Positions 35,929 through 43,756 of a stretch of DNA of 64,000 nucleotides are shown piece after piece; the first letter of the stretch is position 1; every line of letters begins with the position of its first letter. The notes below the pieces were generated by a model. The model was not told the origin of the DNA, searched no databases, and saw only the letters and a list, made by a program, of their open reading frames with translations. This stretch comes from Methylobacterium durans (GTDB taxonomy: Bacteria > Pseudomonadota > Alphaproteobacteria > Rhizobiales > Beijerinckiaceae). The translations under genes were made by a program, and so were the position numbers. The stretch spans positions 5,503,501 to 5,567,500 of the forward strand of contig NZ_CP029550.1 of assembly GCF_003173715.1 (NCBI RefSeq), in the 5' to 3' direction.

Positions 35929-38049
35929 TCATTCGTTCGCCTCAGCGTCCTTCAACTCAAGGAAGCCCGCAGCCTCGGCTTTCCGCAAATCGCGGCGAAA
36001 GCTCTCAGGATTGCCGCCCTTCGCGAGGTACGCAGCCCGAAGCGCTTCGCGCGCAATGGTAGCCCCACCCTTCTTCAACTCCTCTACGGCATCGAGGATA
36101 CGCAGCTCACCCGCCCCTGGAGGCTTCCTCATCTTGGATGAGACGCCCAGGGGCTCTGCGATGACAGCTTCTTGTGGATCGCCATCCTCGTCCAGCCCGA
36201 GTTGAATAGACCGCAGGCGAAAGGCGCCGACCGGTCCCTTCTTACCGCCGCGCAGCTTATCGAGGGTCAGCATGAGAGTGCCGCTCTCGGTGGTCAGCAT
36301 CAGGCGGGCGTCCGCTGCACCATCCTTGGCCGAACTACCGCGCGTCCCGCGTTCGGCACCGGCCTTGCCCAGATGATCGATGCACAGGACCAAGCAATCG
36401 AACTCCTTCGCTATGTCGCTCAGGATGCACATATACCGCTGGCCTTCGGCATTGCTGTTCTCATCGGTCCAACCCGCGCTCGCGGCGGCGGTGTCGATAA
36501 CAATGAGGCGTAGAGGAACATCAAAGGCGCGAGCGAGCCGGTTGCGGCCTTCAGCAACATCGACACGAAACCGCTGCTCGCCTTCAGGGCTTAGCAGCGC
36601 AACTAGATCATCAGCGATCCAGGCAACCGGTGCAGTCGAGCCGATCAACCCCTCGCAGCGCAGCGCCTCTAGGCGCGGCTGCATCTCGTCCTCGGCCTCG
36701 AATGCAAACCAAAGCGTCCCACCTGTCGCGCTGACTTTGCTGCCGAAGAACGGTTCGCCGGAAGCAATATGCGCGGCAAGGCGCAGGGCCAGCGCCGACT
36801 TACCTGTGAACTGGGCAGCGACAAGTTGCGCGACACCTCGGCGCGGCAACACGCCCTTAACCAGCATTTCGCGAGGAGCCGCCGGGGCGTCACCCCAGGT
36901 TCGCCAGCGCGTGTCGGCCCTCGACGCACACTCAGGTGCATCCGGTTCAATCTCGAGCGGATCAACCTCCTGTCCCAGCAAGGACTGTCCCTCCAGGAGA
37001 GGGCTGAGGTCTGAAGACAGCGGAGGCAGCGGCACCGGCTTCTGGGCGCCGCGCGTCAGAGCCCTTGCCACGGCGGTCTGCACCCTGGCGGCACCGTCCT
37101 TCTGAGAGAGGCCGTTGCGCTCGCAAGCCCGCACAAGTGCTTGCAGCGCCTCGGGATAGGCGATGGCGCCGGAGCCGACCCAACGTCCAACTCGATAGCT
37201 GATTGCGTGTGCCTTCTGCCCACGCCCTCCGGGCTGCACCGCTGCCAGCTCGTCGGCACAGCAGGTGAGGAGTGCCCGACCACGGCGTTCGTCCATGCTC
37301 TGGCAGTCGTCAGCCTCCCAGACACTCTCACCCGTCCAGATGCGGACATTGGTCAGGTCAAGGTCAGCCCAGCTCTTCGGGAGGGGCGGAGGCGGTCGCA
37401 CGGGGTCCGGGAGCCGCGTGATGTTGGTGTCCACAGGCGAGAGCGTGGCCTTGCTGCGGATCAGACCAACTGCTGCCGGAGGCAGCTCAGGCAGCGCGGA
37501 CACTGGGGCGGACCGGAGAAGGTCGGGGCCGGAGCGGTAACGGTAAGCCCGCCCATCCGGCATTACGCTGCCGGGCGCGATGACATAACCCTCCGTATTG
37601 CCTCGCACGTCGATGCCGCGTGGGAGTGCGCCGGTCGAGTTGCCGAGGAGCAGCCCAGAGGGTTGGCGGAAGTAGTGGTGCTCGCCCCCGCTCGGCGTGT
37701 CCACGCTCATGGCCGACACGCCATCGAAGCCATGGCGAAGACCCAGCTCGGTCCAAGCCACAACGCCGTCATTCGCACCCTCGCGCTTTGCGCGGTCGCA
37801 GTCGATTACCACGAGGCCGAGCGGCCGCAGGCCGACGAGGGCGTTGGGCCAAAGTGACCACCATCGGAGAATGGTGGCCTCGTCGGTCGTGGTCTCATTC
37901 TGCCACCGCCCGATGGGGGTCTTCGGCTTGCCGCCCGGTTCGAGGCCGGAGCGGCAGGGGAAGACAGGGAAGCCTTGCCGAGCCCAAGCAAGCGCGACTA
38001 GCGCGTTGGGCGAGAGGGCAGCGGCGGGCTTAGGCGAGAGGACGGTCAC
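35929..38049 (-). CDS. PrimPol domain / AAA ATPase replication protein
   Basis: This 706-residue protein has an N-terminal bifunctional primase-polymerase domain (residues about 13-190: WARQGFPVFPCRSGLEPGGK, the catalytic VVIDCD, GGEHHYFRQ and GYVIAPGSV). A central linker follows, then a RepA/AAA_25-type ATPase (about 370-600; AAQFTGKSALALRLAAHIASG is the Walker A region, LIVIDTAAASAGWTDENSNA the Walker B). This is the typical replicase of mobile islands, satellites and small plasmids. It starts at a GTG overlapping the upstream gene's stop. Its location beside tRNA-Glu points to an integrated element. Confidence 0.88.
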   Translation of the reverse strand: MTVLSPKPAAALSPNALVALAWARQGFPVFPCRSGLEPGGKPKTPIGRWQNETTTDEATILRWWSLWPNALVGLRPLGLVVIDCDRAKREGANDGVVAWTELGLRHGFDGVSAMSVDTPSGGEHHYFRQPSGLLLGNSTGALPRGIDVRGNTEGYVIAPGSVMPDGRAYRYRSGPDLLRSAPVSALPELPPAAVGLIRSKATLSPVDTNITRLPDPVRPPPPLPKSWADLDLTNVRIWTGESVWEADDCQSMDERRGRALLTCCADELAAVQPGGRGQKAHAISYRVGRWVGSGAIAYPEALQALVRACERNGLSQKDGAARVQTAVARALTRGAQKPVPLPPLSSDLSPLLEGQSLLGQEVDPLEIEPDAPECASRADTRWRTWGDAPAAPREMLVKGVLPRRGVAQLVAAQFTGKSALALRLAAHIASGEPFFGSKVSATGGTLWFAFEAEDEMQPRLEALRCEGLIGSTAPVAWIADDLVALLSPEGEQRFRVDVAEGRNRLARAFDVPLRLIVIDTAAASAGWTDENSNAEGQRYMCILSDIAKEFDCLVLCIDHLGKAGAERGTRGSSAKDGAADARLMLTTESGTLMLTLDKLRGGKKGPVGAFRLRSIQLGLDEDGDPQEAVIAEPLGVSSKMRKPPGAGELRILDAVEELKKGGATIAREALRAAYLAKGGNPESFRRDLRKAEAAGFLELKDAEANE

Positions 38050-38882
38050 TGGACGCCTCCCACGTTCGTGGCTGAGAAGCCGAGGGCGGAGGTGCCTCCC
38101 GGGTCAGAGACGGTTGAGCTGCGACGGTAAGGGTTCCGCTCGCGCAGGATACCGCCGAGGCCGTGTTGAGCCAGCACCGTGACGGGTTCCGTCAGCGTCG
38201 CGACGTATCCTCGGCTCTGCCGCTCCTCTGGCCCCTTGGCCGAAAGAATGTTTGCCGGGAAGCCGGAGATGGTCATCTCGTGCTGGGCATCCCACTCGTC
38301 GTTCCGCAGTAGCGCGCGTGCCGGCGAGGCGGCGATTATGCGAGCGACAGCACGGGCGATGCTGCCCGAGGTGAGCCACGTGACGCCCCCCCATGAGACA
38401 GCCACCGCAGGCCCGATGCCATCCCAGTTGGTTTCGCGGGAGAAGCGTTCGATCCAGTCGGGTGAGAGCCTCCGGCCGCCGTAGCGCGCGAAAACCGAGG
38501 CGGCGTGTTCCGCCAGCAGCTCGTCAATGTTGTCGTAGGTGATGAGCCTCGGCGGCCAGGGCCGGCTAGGTGGGGGCACGAAGTCGGGAGAGGAGGCGGA
38601 TGGCGTGATGTCTGGGTGGTACCAGGTGTACTGCGGGTACGCCGGGTTGTTCCACGGCGGCATATAGCCAGGTGGCGTTGGGGGAGCGCCCTCATACCAA
38701 TACTCTGCGTCCACGAAGACAGGAGGGCTGCTGTTTGGGTCCGACGAGATCGGGTAGGCTGGATCGTTGGTCGGCACAGCGTTGTGGTGGGGGTTGGCCT
38801 GAACCTGCCGATAAAGTGCAACATTGTTACACTCGAGGTGATCAGTCGAGGTAGAGCTGGAGGCGGCTTTCGCGCTATACAT
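38046..38882 (-). CDS. Hypothetical protein of the PrimPol module
   Basis: This 278-residue protein is translationally coupled (GTGA) to the PrimPol gene. Residues 25-115 are rich in Pro, Tyr, Asn and Ser (YWYEGAPPTPPGYMPPWNNP), probably disordered. The rest looks globular (LITYDNIDELLAEHAASVFA, RFSRETNWDGIGPAVAVSWG). No family is recognised. An element-encoded accessory protein is inferred from coupling only. Confidence 0.6.
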   Translation of the reverse strand: MYSAKAASSSTSTDHLECNNVALYRQVQANPHHNAVPTNDPAYPISSDPNSSPPVFVDAEYWYEGAPPTPPGYMPPWNNPAYPQYTWYHPDITPSASSPDFVPPPSRPWPPRLITYDNIDELLAEHAASVFARYGGRRLSPDWIERFSRETNWDGIGPAVAVSWGGVTWLTSGSIARAVARIIAASPARALLRNDEWDAQHEMTISGFPANILSAKGPEERQSRGYVATLTEPVTVLAQHGLGGILRERNPYRRSSTVSDPGGTSALGFSATNVGGVQ

Positions 38883-38950
38883 GTAATAGATCTCAGTTAT
38901 GGTCCCGCGACCACGGATTGGGTCGTCCGGGGAGATGATCGAAGGGGAAG

Positions 38951-38984
38951 GGCGCTGCTGGGTGATAGCCAGTGGCGCCTTTTT
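38951..38984 (+). terminator. Hairpin with T tract
   Basis: GGCGC-TG-CTGG pairs with CCAG-TG-GCGCC around a short loop and is followed by TTTTT on the plus strand. Both neighbouring genes run on the minus strand, so it has no obvious plus-strand gene. It could end an antisense transcript. Confidence 0.45.
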
Positions 38985-38988
38985 CGTT

Positions 38989-39219
38989 TCAGCACTCGTG
39001 CACGGAGCGCCGCTTGCCGGCTTCAGCCCAAGCGGTCAGGTCGTCGCGGTGATAGCGAACGGTCTTGAGGCCGAGCTTGCGGTAGACGGGGCCGCCACCG
39101 CGTTTGCGGTAGCTTTCCAGCGTGCGCACAGGGATTGAGAGGTGCGCCGCTGCTTCGGCCGGCGTCAGGTACGGACGCGGGGCGGTGTCAGGCTGAGCTG
39201 TGTCGATGATCGTGAGCAT
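38989..39219 (-). CDS. AlpA/excisionase-like helix-turn-helix protein
   Basis: This small protein (76 residues from the M at 39219; a GTG at 39264 would add 15) has a MerR/HTH_17 type motif: YLTPAEAAAHLSIPVRTLES, YRKRGGGPVYRKLG, VRYHRDDLTAWAE. Such AlpA-like proteins regulate integrase or replication genes on mobile elements. It lies just upstream of the unknown gene and the PrimPol gene on the same strand. Confidence 0.75.
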   Translation of the reverse strand: MLTIIDTAQPDTAPRPYLTPAEAAAHLSIPVRTLESYRKRGGGPVYRKLGLKTVRYHRDDLTAWAEAGKRRSVHEC

Positions 39220-39371
39220 ATCGAGGCCCAGTGTGGTCACACGCTCACTGGCGTGCAGGAACACCGTGCCTGAGGGGCGAACAGGCTGTCGTCCGCGTCA
39301 GCGCACAAAATGCGATTTTATGGCCGAGCTAACGCGAGGGTCACCCCAGACGTTTTGAAACTGCTCGCTAC

Positions 39372-40772
39372 CATTACAGTTGCAGGGTGAGGCTCCTATC
39401 TGAGTGGTTTCGGATGGGAGAGCGCGATGTCCTCAACCTCGCTCGAATCCACGCTGGAGCTCTGGTCGACGACACTGCGGCAGGCCAAGCAGCGCATCCG
39501 CCCGCTGTTTGCCGCCCCGAGCGTCGCCGCCTCCGCCAACGCCTTCCTGGAGGGCTTGCTTGGGGGTGAGCGGCGCAAGACCGGCTGGATGCGGGCTGAA
39601 GCTGCTGGTGATCCAGGCCCCTGGCGCCAGCAGGCCATCCTCGGTCGCACGCACTGGGACGCGGAGGCGCTGCGGGATGTGGTGCGTGACTACGTCCTCG
39701 AGACGCTCGGCTCACCTGACGCGGTGGTGGTGATCGACGAGACCGGCTTCCTGAAGCAGGGCAGAGCCTCGTGCGGGGTGAGCCGGCAGTACACGGGCTC
39801 CGCTGGCAAGATCACGAACTGCCAGATCGGGGTGTTTGCCGCCTACGTCTCGGATCAGGGCCACGCCTTCATCGATCGTCAGCTGTACCTGCCCAAAGCC
39901 TGGACCCAGGATGAGGACCGCAGGCGGGCTGCGCATGTGCCGGAGGCCGTCACCTTCGCCACCAAGCCGCAGCTGGCGCTGGCCATGATCGAGCGGGCGA
40001 TAAAGGCAGAGGTGCCGTTTGCGTGGGTTGCGGCTGACAGCATCTACGGGGTTGGCGAGATCGAGCTGGCGCTGCGCCGTGCGTACAAGGGCTACGTGCT
40101 CGGTGTCACGGGTCAGCATCGGTTCTGGTCCTGGGACCAAAACCTCGACGTCGCGGGCACCGCCGAGGAGATCGCCAAGGATCTCTCCAAGACAGACTGG
40201 ATCCGGCTCTCGGCCGGATCTGGCACGAAGGGACCGCGCCTGTTCGACTGGGCCTACCTGCCGCTGGCCACGCTGCCGGCGGATGCGCTCGACGCCGCTC
40301 TTGATCAGAGCGTGTGGACGCGCGGCCTGCTCGTGCGGCGCAGCCTGTCGGACGGGAGCTTCTCCTACTTCACCACTTGGTGCCCGGCCGGCACGCCGGT
40401 GCAGACGCTGGTGGCCGTGGAGGGGCGACGCTGGGCCATCGAGGACGCGTTCGAGACCGCCAAGACGGAGCTCGGGCTGGCCCACAACGAGAGCCGTTCG
40501 TGGCACGGCTGGCACCGGCACGTCAGCTTGGTGATGCTGGCTTTTGCGATGTTGGCGCGGGTGCGCCGGTTGGCCAACGGAACGCCCCCAAAAACGCCGC
40601 TCATCGCCAAGCTCGCCGGTGCCGTGGTCCATTCAGGAGATCCGGCGCGTGGCGATGCGGCTGGCGCAGCGGCGCATTGAGCCCGCGCTCGTGCTCGCTT
40701 GGTCAGCCTGGCGGCGCGCCCACCAAGCTGCCGCCCGACAGGCGCACCTCAGAACGAAACTGCAACTGTAAT
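39372..40772 (+). mobile_element. IS701-family insertion sequence, complete ends
   Basis: A 1,401-bp element bounded by perfect 14-bp inverted ends (CATTACAGTTGCAG at 39372-39385 and its complement at 40759-40772). It is flanked by a 4-bp direct repeat CTAC (39368-39371 and 40773-40776), a target-site duplication. The transposase gene fills it, and its C-terminal reading frame ends inside the right inverted repeat. The intact duplication suggests a fairly recent insertion beside the PrimPol module. Confidence 0.9.
39427..40771 (+). pseudogene. IS701-family transposase, late frameshift
   Basis: The first 400 residues are a good IS701/DDE_5 transposase: VVVIDETGFLKQGRASCGVS, VSRQYTGSAGKITNCQIGVF, PFAWVAADSIYG and WAIEDAFETAKTELGLAH carry the acidic residues. 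Around 40610-40625 the frame is lost. The original frame stops at 40680 after a non-typical tail, while the next frame gives WSIQEIRRVAMRLAQRR and LAWSAWRRAHQAAARQAHL up to 40771, which is the expected C-terminus. The element may therefore be unable to move by itself, unless frame change occurs in translation. Confidence 0.8.
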
Positions 40773-40868
40773 GCTACTCAGCGTGCGTCAGGTACCTGTT
40801 ACAGGCGCTAGATGGGACCCACGCCGGGTGCCATGCACGCCCCCAGTCTGCCGAGACGTGGGCCTCAC

Positions 40869-41024
40869 GCGATGACACATAAGCCCCTGGGTGGATGCCA
40901 CCTCAGATGCAATGATACAAACAAGGCGCAATTCCGGAGCAGAATTAACGATTTAGCATCTATTTCCGGCAACTCTGCGAATTAACTTAGGTTGCCGCCC
41001 ATGCCGGCCAGCTCTCATCCTGAA
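40869..41024. repeat. 155-bp dispersed repeat, copy A
   Basis: This segment recurs at 55094-55247 with most positions conserved, including CACCTCAGATGCAATGATA, TTAGCATCTATTTCCGGCAA and ATTAACTTAGGTTGCCG. CGGCAAC and GTTGCCG arms, about 16 bases apart, form a possible hairpin preserved in both copies. In this copy the sequence after the repeat is replaced by an IS3 fragment; in copy B it leads into a chemoreceptor gene. Confidence 0.8.
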
Positions 41025-41028
41025 ACAT

Positions 41029-41131
41029 CCCTCCCGCCGAGGCTGAAGCGCGCTACTATGCACAAGCCGAGGTCCGAGCCTTGGCTGCTTGATCCAAACC
41101 AAACAGCCTCCGCGAAACCCGGAGCGGTTCA
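41029..41131 (+). mobile_element. IS3-family right-end remnant
   Basis: About 103 bp match the last codons and right inverted repeat of the complete IS3 element at 52073-53390 (compare CCTCCCGCCGAGGC, GCGCGCTACTATGCA, GATCCAAACCAAACAGCCTC). It ends in GGTTCA like that element. Only the tail of OrfB is left, with several substitutions, so this is an older, separate insertion. Confidence 0.85.
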
Positions 41132-41219
41132 TTCCACGATCTCGAAACCACTTGCCCGAGGGTTTAAACACATCCCACGTGGGCAAGCTCGATTGGGCCG
41201 GAGATGGCCCTGAGACGCC

Positions 41220-41462
41220 TCAATCCCTACAGCGACTGTTGAGTTCGCAGGCGCCGCCCATTGTCCTCGCGATGGAGGACATCGCTTCATCAAGCGAGGT
41301 GTGCAGCAGCCTAACGCCGCTGAGCCCACTCGCCGGCTCCGGCTCGATCACGAAGGGAAAGGATCCCTGGGTTTTCAGGATCGTGCCGAGATGGCGACCG
41401 AGACGGTCGTCCAGGCTCCATTCGGTGCCGGACGATCCGGTCGGGTTGACGATGACGTCCAT
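41220..41462 (-). CDS. Small hypothetical protein
   Basis: This 80-residue protein starts MDVIVNPTGSSGTEWSLDDR with GAGG upstream. It continues LGRHLGTILKTQGSFPFVIE, then HTSLDEAMSSIARTMGGACE. The alternation of hydrophobic and charged residues looks like a real small globular protein. No family is recognised. The flanking 41132-41219 and 41463-41715 contain nothing I can support. Confidence 0.5.
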   Translation of the reverse strand: MDVIVNPTGSSGTEWSLDDRLGRHLGTILKTQGSFPFVIEPEPASGLSGVRLLHTSLDEAMSSIARTMGGACELNSRCRD

Positions 41463-41715
41463 GTCCGCATCCTCGCGACAGCATTGCTGGATATCCATGC
41501 GTCGCATTCAATGGTGACCGCGAGGACGAAGATTGCCTGTCGCATTTCACATTTCGCGGCGCCTGCGCTTCGGCGCAGTTCTTTGCGTCTGTCAGGCCGC
41601 CGTTGATGACGCTGAGGTCCAAGCGCGTCGGCGTGGCAGGCCCCTCCTCGTCAAACGCCTTCTGGCGCTTTCAGGTGCCGCGTTGACCTCGGCGTTACAA
41701 TTTAGCCGGGGCATC

Positions 41716-42120
41716 TTATTTCAATAAATTCAATTCCGGAAATGCTCGCATGACAATCTGGGGGAGATAACAGGTCGCCGCGACTACGTTTGATGAGGTG
41801 TTACTGTAAGCCAACCCAGCCGTGGCAGGAGCGAAGGCCATCCGGTAAAGCCCAGAGCTGTCACCTACGCTGCTCTTCCTGCGGAAGTCGACGCACACGA
41901 CAGTAACCGGCCGTCCGTTCGCCCCAGGCACGATAGTCAGGTTGCTGATACGGGCTGAACGCAGATCATGGGGATTGGCTAGATTTCCGCGCATCCAATC
42001 GAGGATGATCGCCCTTTCAACCTGTGTGACTGGCCGTGCTTGTGCACTCGGTGCAGCCGCCAGCACGGAAGAGATGACAATCGCCATCACGGCCTCAGCA
42101 AGGCTCAGGGGGTCCCTCAT
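41716..42120 (-). CDS. Exported hypothetical protein
   Basis: This 134-residue protein has a signal peptide (AVMAIVISSVLAAAPSAQA). The mature part has two Cys (VTVVCVDF and AATCYLPQ) that may form a disulfide. RAIILDWMRGNLANPHDLRS and SARISNLTIVPG suggest a small secreted domain. It overlaps the upstream gene by ATGA, so the two are one transcript. Function is unknown. Confidence 0.65.
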   Translation of the reverse strand: MRDPLSLAEAVMAIVISSVLAAAPSAQARPVTQVERAIILDWMRGNLANPHDLRSARISNLTIVPGANGRPVTVVCVDFRRKSSVGDSSGLYRMAFAPATAGLAYSNTSSNVVAATCYLPQIVMRAFPELNLLK

Positions 42121-42362
42121 GCAGCGGTCAACCGCTTGGTGTTGGCCGCGACATGCTCGCGGTAGCGGGCAACCACTGTCTCGCAGCAGCCGCCCGTCAT
42201 CAGCGTGCCGGACGCCTCGATGAAAGCGCTGACCTTCTCACTCACCATCTGCTGGGCCTCGGCGCAGCCCTCAGAGCCACCACAGGCGAGCTTCATGAGC
42301 CGAAGTTCGACCACCCTCTGAGCCTCTAGGGCCAGCAGGGCGACGGCAAACGGGGTGTACAT
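42117..42362 (-). CDS. Small hypothetical protein, Cys-containing
   Basis: This 81-residue, mostly helical protein contains LALEAQRVVELRLMKLACGG, then CAEAQQMVSEKVSAFIEA and GGCCETVVARYREHVAAN. Four Cys are present. Its start has GCGGAGC nearby, and it is coupled to the exported protein downstream. No family is known to me. Confidence 0.6.
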   Translation of the reverse strand: MYTPFAVALLALEAQRVVELRLMKLACGGSEGCAEAQQMVSEKVSAFIEASGTLMTGGCCETVVARYREHVAANTKRLTAA

Positions 42363-42403
42363 GGCGTGCTCCGCGCCGCGAGGCGCCGGAGCCCGTGCGA
42401 CTG

Positions 42404-42438
42404 AGAAAAAGAGAAGGGGCGGCCGAAGCGACCGCCCC
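42404..42438 (-). terminator. Intrinsic terminator of phasin gene
   Basis: On the minus strand GGGGCGG and CCGCCCC enclose a 9-base loop and are followed by a T-rich tract (complement of 42405-42415). It lies 57 bases past the phasin stop and before the next gene. Confidence 0.65.
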
Positions 42439-42494
42439 CCTGGCTTGTGATGAACCCTGGATCATTGTGCCCGGGTTCAGGTGCTATTGCGCCC

Positions 42495-43094
42495 TCAGCG
42501 AACGAGGGTCGGGGTCTGCGCGACGCTGGTGAACGCCTTGCCCGCCTCCTCGACGGCACGCGCCGAAGTCTCGGTGATGGAGCGGCTGTCCTGCACGATG
42601 TGCTGCAGGCTCTCGCGGGCCAGCTCGCTCTGTATCGCGGCAAACTCCTGGACCGACTTGGCCCGGGTCAGCTTGTTCATCCCGTCGAGGTTGCGCTGCC
42701 ACTGGTTCTGAGCCAGACCGAACCAGCCACGCGAGGCGTCCTGGAAAGCTTGGGTCAGGACCGTGCCGCAGCGTGCGACCGCTTCCATGTTCTGCTTCGA
42801 CTGACGAGCGAGGCGCTCGCTGTCCTCGCCGGTGAAGCCCAGCGACTTGTTGAAGCGCTCGGCGGCCTCACGCGCTTGCTGAGACGCCGTCTCGACGCTC
42901 CGCTGCACGATCTTCTTGGTGTTCTCAGCAGCCTGCTCCTGCAGATCACTCATCTTGTTCACGCCGTCGCGCGTGACGTCAGCGAACTGCTTGCTCTGCT
43001 CGGCGGACCTGTCGATGGTCGCCTTGGCCGTGTCGGCAGCCTTGTCACTCTGCTCGGCTTGCTTGCTCTGGTTGGAATTCTGATTGAAGGCCAT
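42495..43094 (-). CDS. Phasin family protein
   Basis: This 199-residue, highly helical protein is rich in Gln, Ala, Ser and Lys. It contains QSKQFADVTRDGVNKMSDLQ, FNKSLGFTGEDSERLARQSK, AFQDASRGWFGLAQNQWQRN and SVQEFAAIQSELARESLQ, the Phasin_2 pattern. Phasins coat polyhydroxybutyrate granules. The start at 43094 has GGAAGGAAG just upstream, better than the ATG at 43127. An AT-rich leader follows to about 43270. Confidence 0.88.
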   Translation of the reverse strand: MAFNQNSNQSKQAEQSDKAADTAKATIDRSAEQSKQFADVTRDGVNKMSDLQEQAAENTKKIVQRSVETASQQAREAAERFNKSLGFTGEDSERLARQSKQNMEAVARCGTVLTQAFQDASRGWFGLAQNQWQRNLDGMNKLTRAKSVQEFAAIQSELARESLQHIVQDSRSITETSARAVEEAGKAFTSVAQTPTLVR

Positions 43095-43756
43095 GGTGGC
43101 TTCCTTCCCTGTAAATTGTGAATTCAAGACGCTTATTGGTAAGACAATAAACTCATTTTCATTAAACGTAAGAGGAGTTTTATTTTCTTACCGCACCGCA
43201 CCTAAGTTGCATGACAATAATTTGTCTGCAAGCTCCACAGGTGAATTTAATAATTATTTAAAGTATGACGAACTTCGTCATGCGTCAGGTCTCGGACGCA
43301 ACCCACTGACTGCGCTGCACAATATCGGATTGCTAAGAGAGCAGGGGCAAACAGACCCCGACGAGCGGGGTGCGCCAGAATTCCAGGGCCAAAGGTATCC
43401 CTCTCCGACAAACTGCAGACGGACGAGGAGCCAAGGGCGGATCGCCCGAGATCCCCGCCGACTGGCGCCAGCAGGCTGTCGATGGCCGCATGACCCTGTG
43501 CAAGAACGTTCTGGCTCAGATCGCGCCCGTGATGGCTGACGAGGAATGGGCCGCGCGCCGTTGCTCCGCGAATTGAAGTGCGTCGGCCTTGCTCTCTAAC
43601 CTGAGAGCGGTGCATTGCCAGGGCGATCAGAGGCGCGCGGCTAAGTCCACGCGGAGGTTGGTTGGCCAAGGCGGAAAGTCACTCAGGCTCCGGGCTTTCC
43701 TGTCTACGGTGGGCGTCTCACACAGATCGGATACGGGATTTGGACGAAAGGACCAC
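43095..43756. other. Intergenic region with possible gene remnant
   Basis: A 662-bp region. Positions 43130-43270 are notably AT-rich and probably carry the phasin promoter. The plus strand at 43370-43576 can encode a 68-residue tail (IPADWRQQAVDGRMTLCKNV) that could be a broken gene, but I do not recognise it. Confidence 0.4.
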
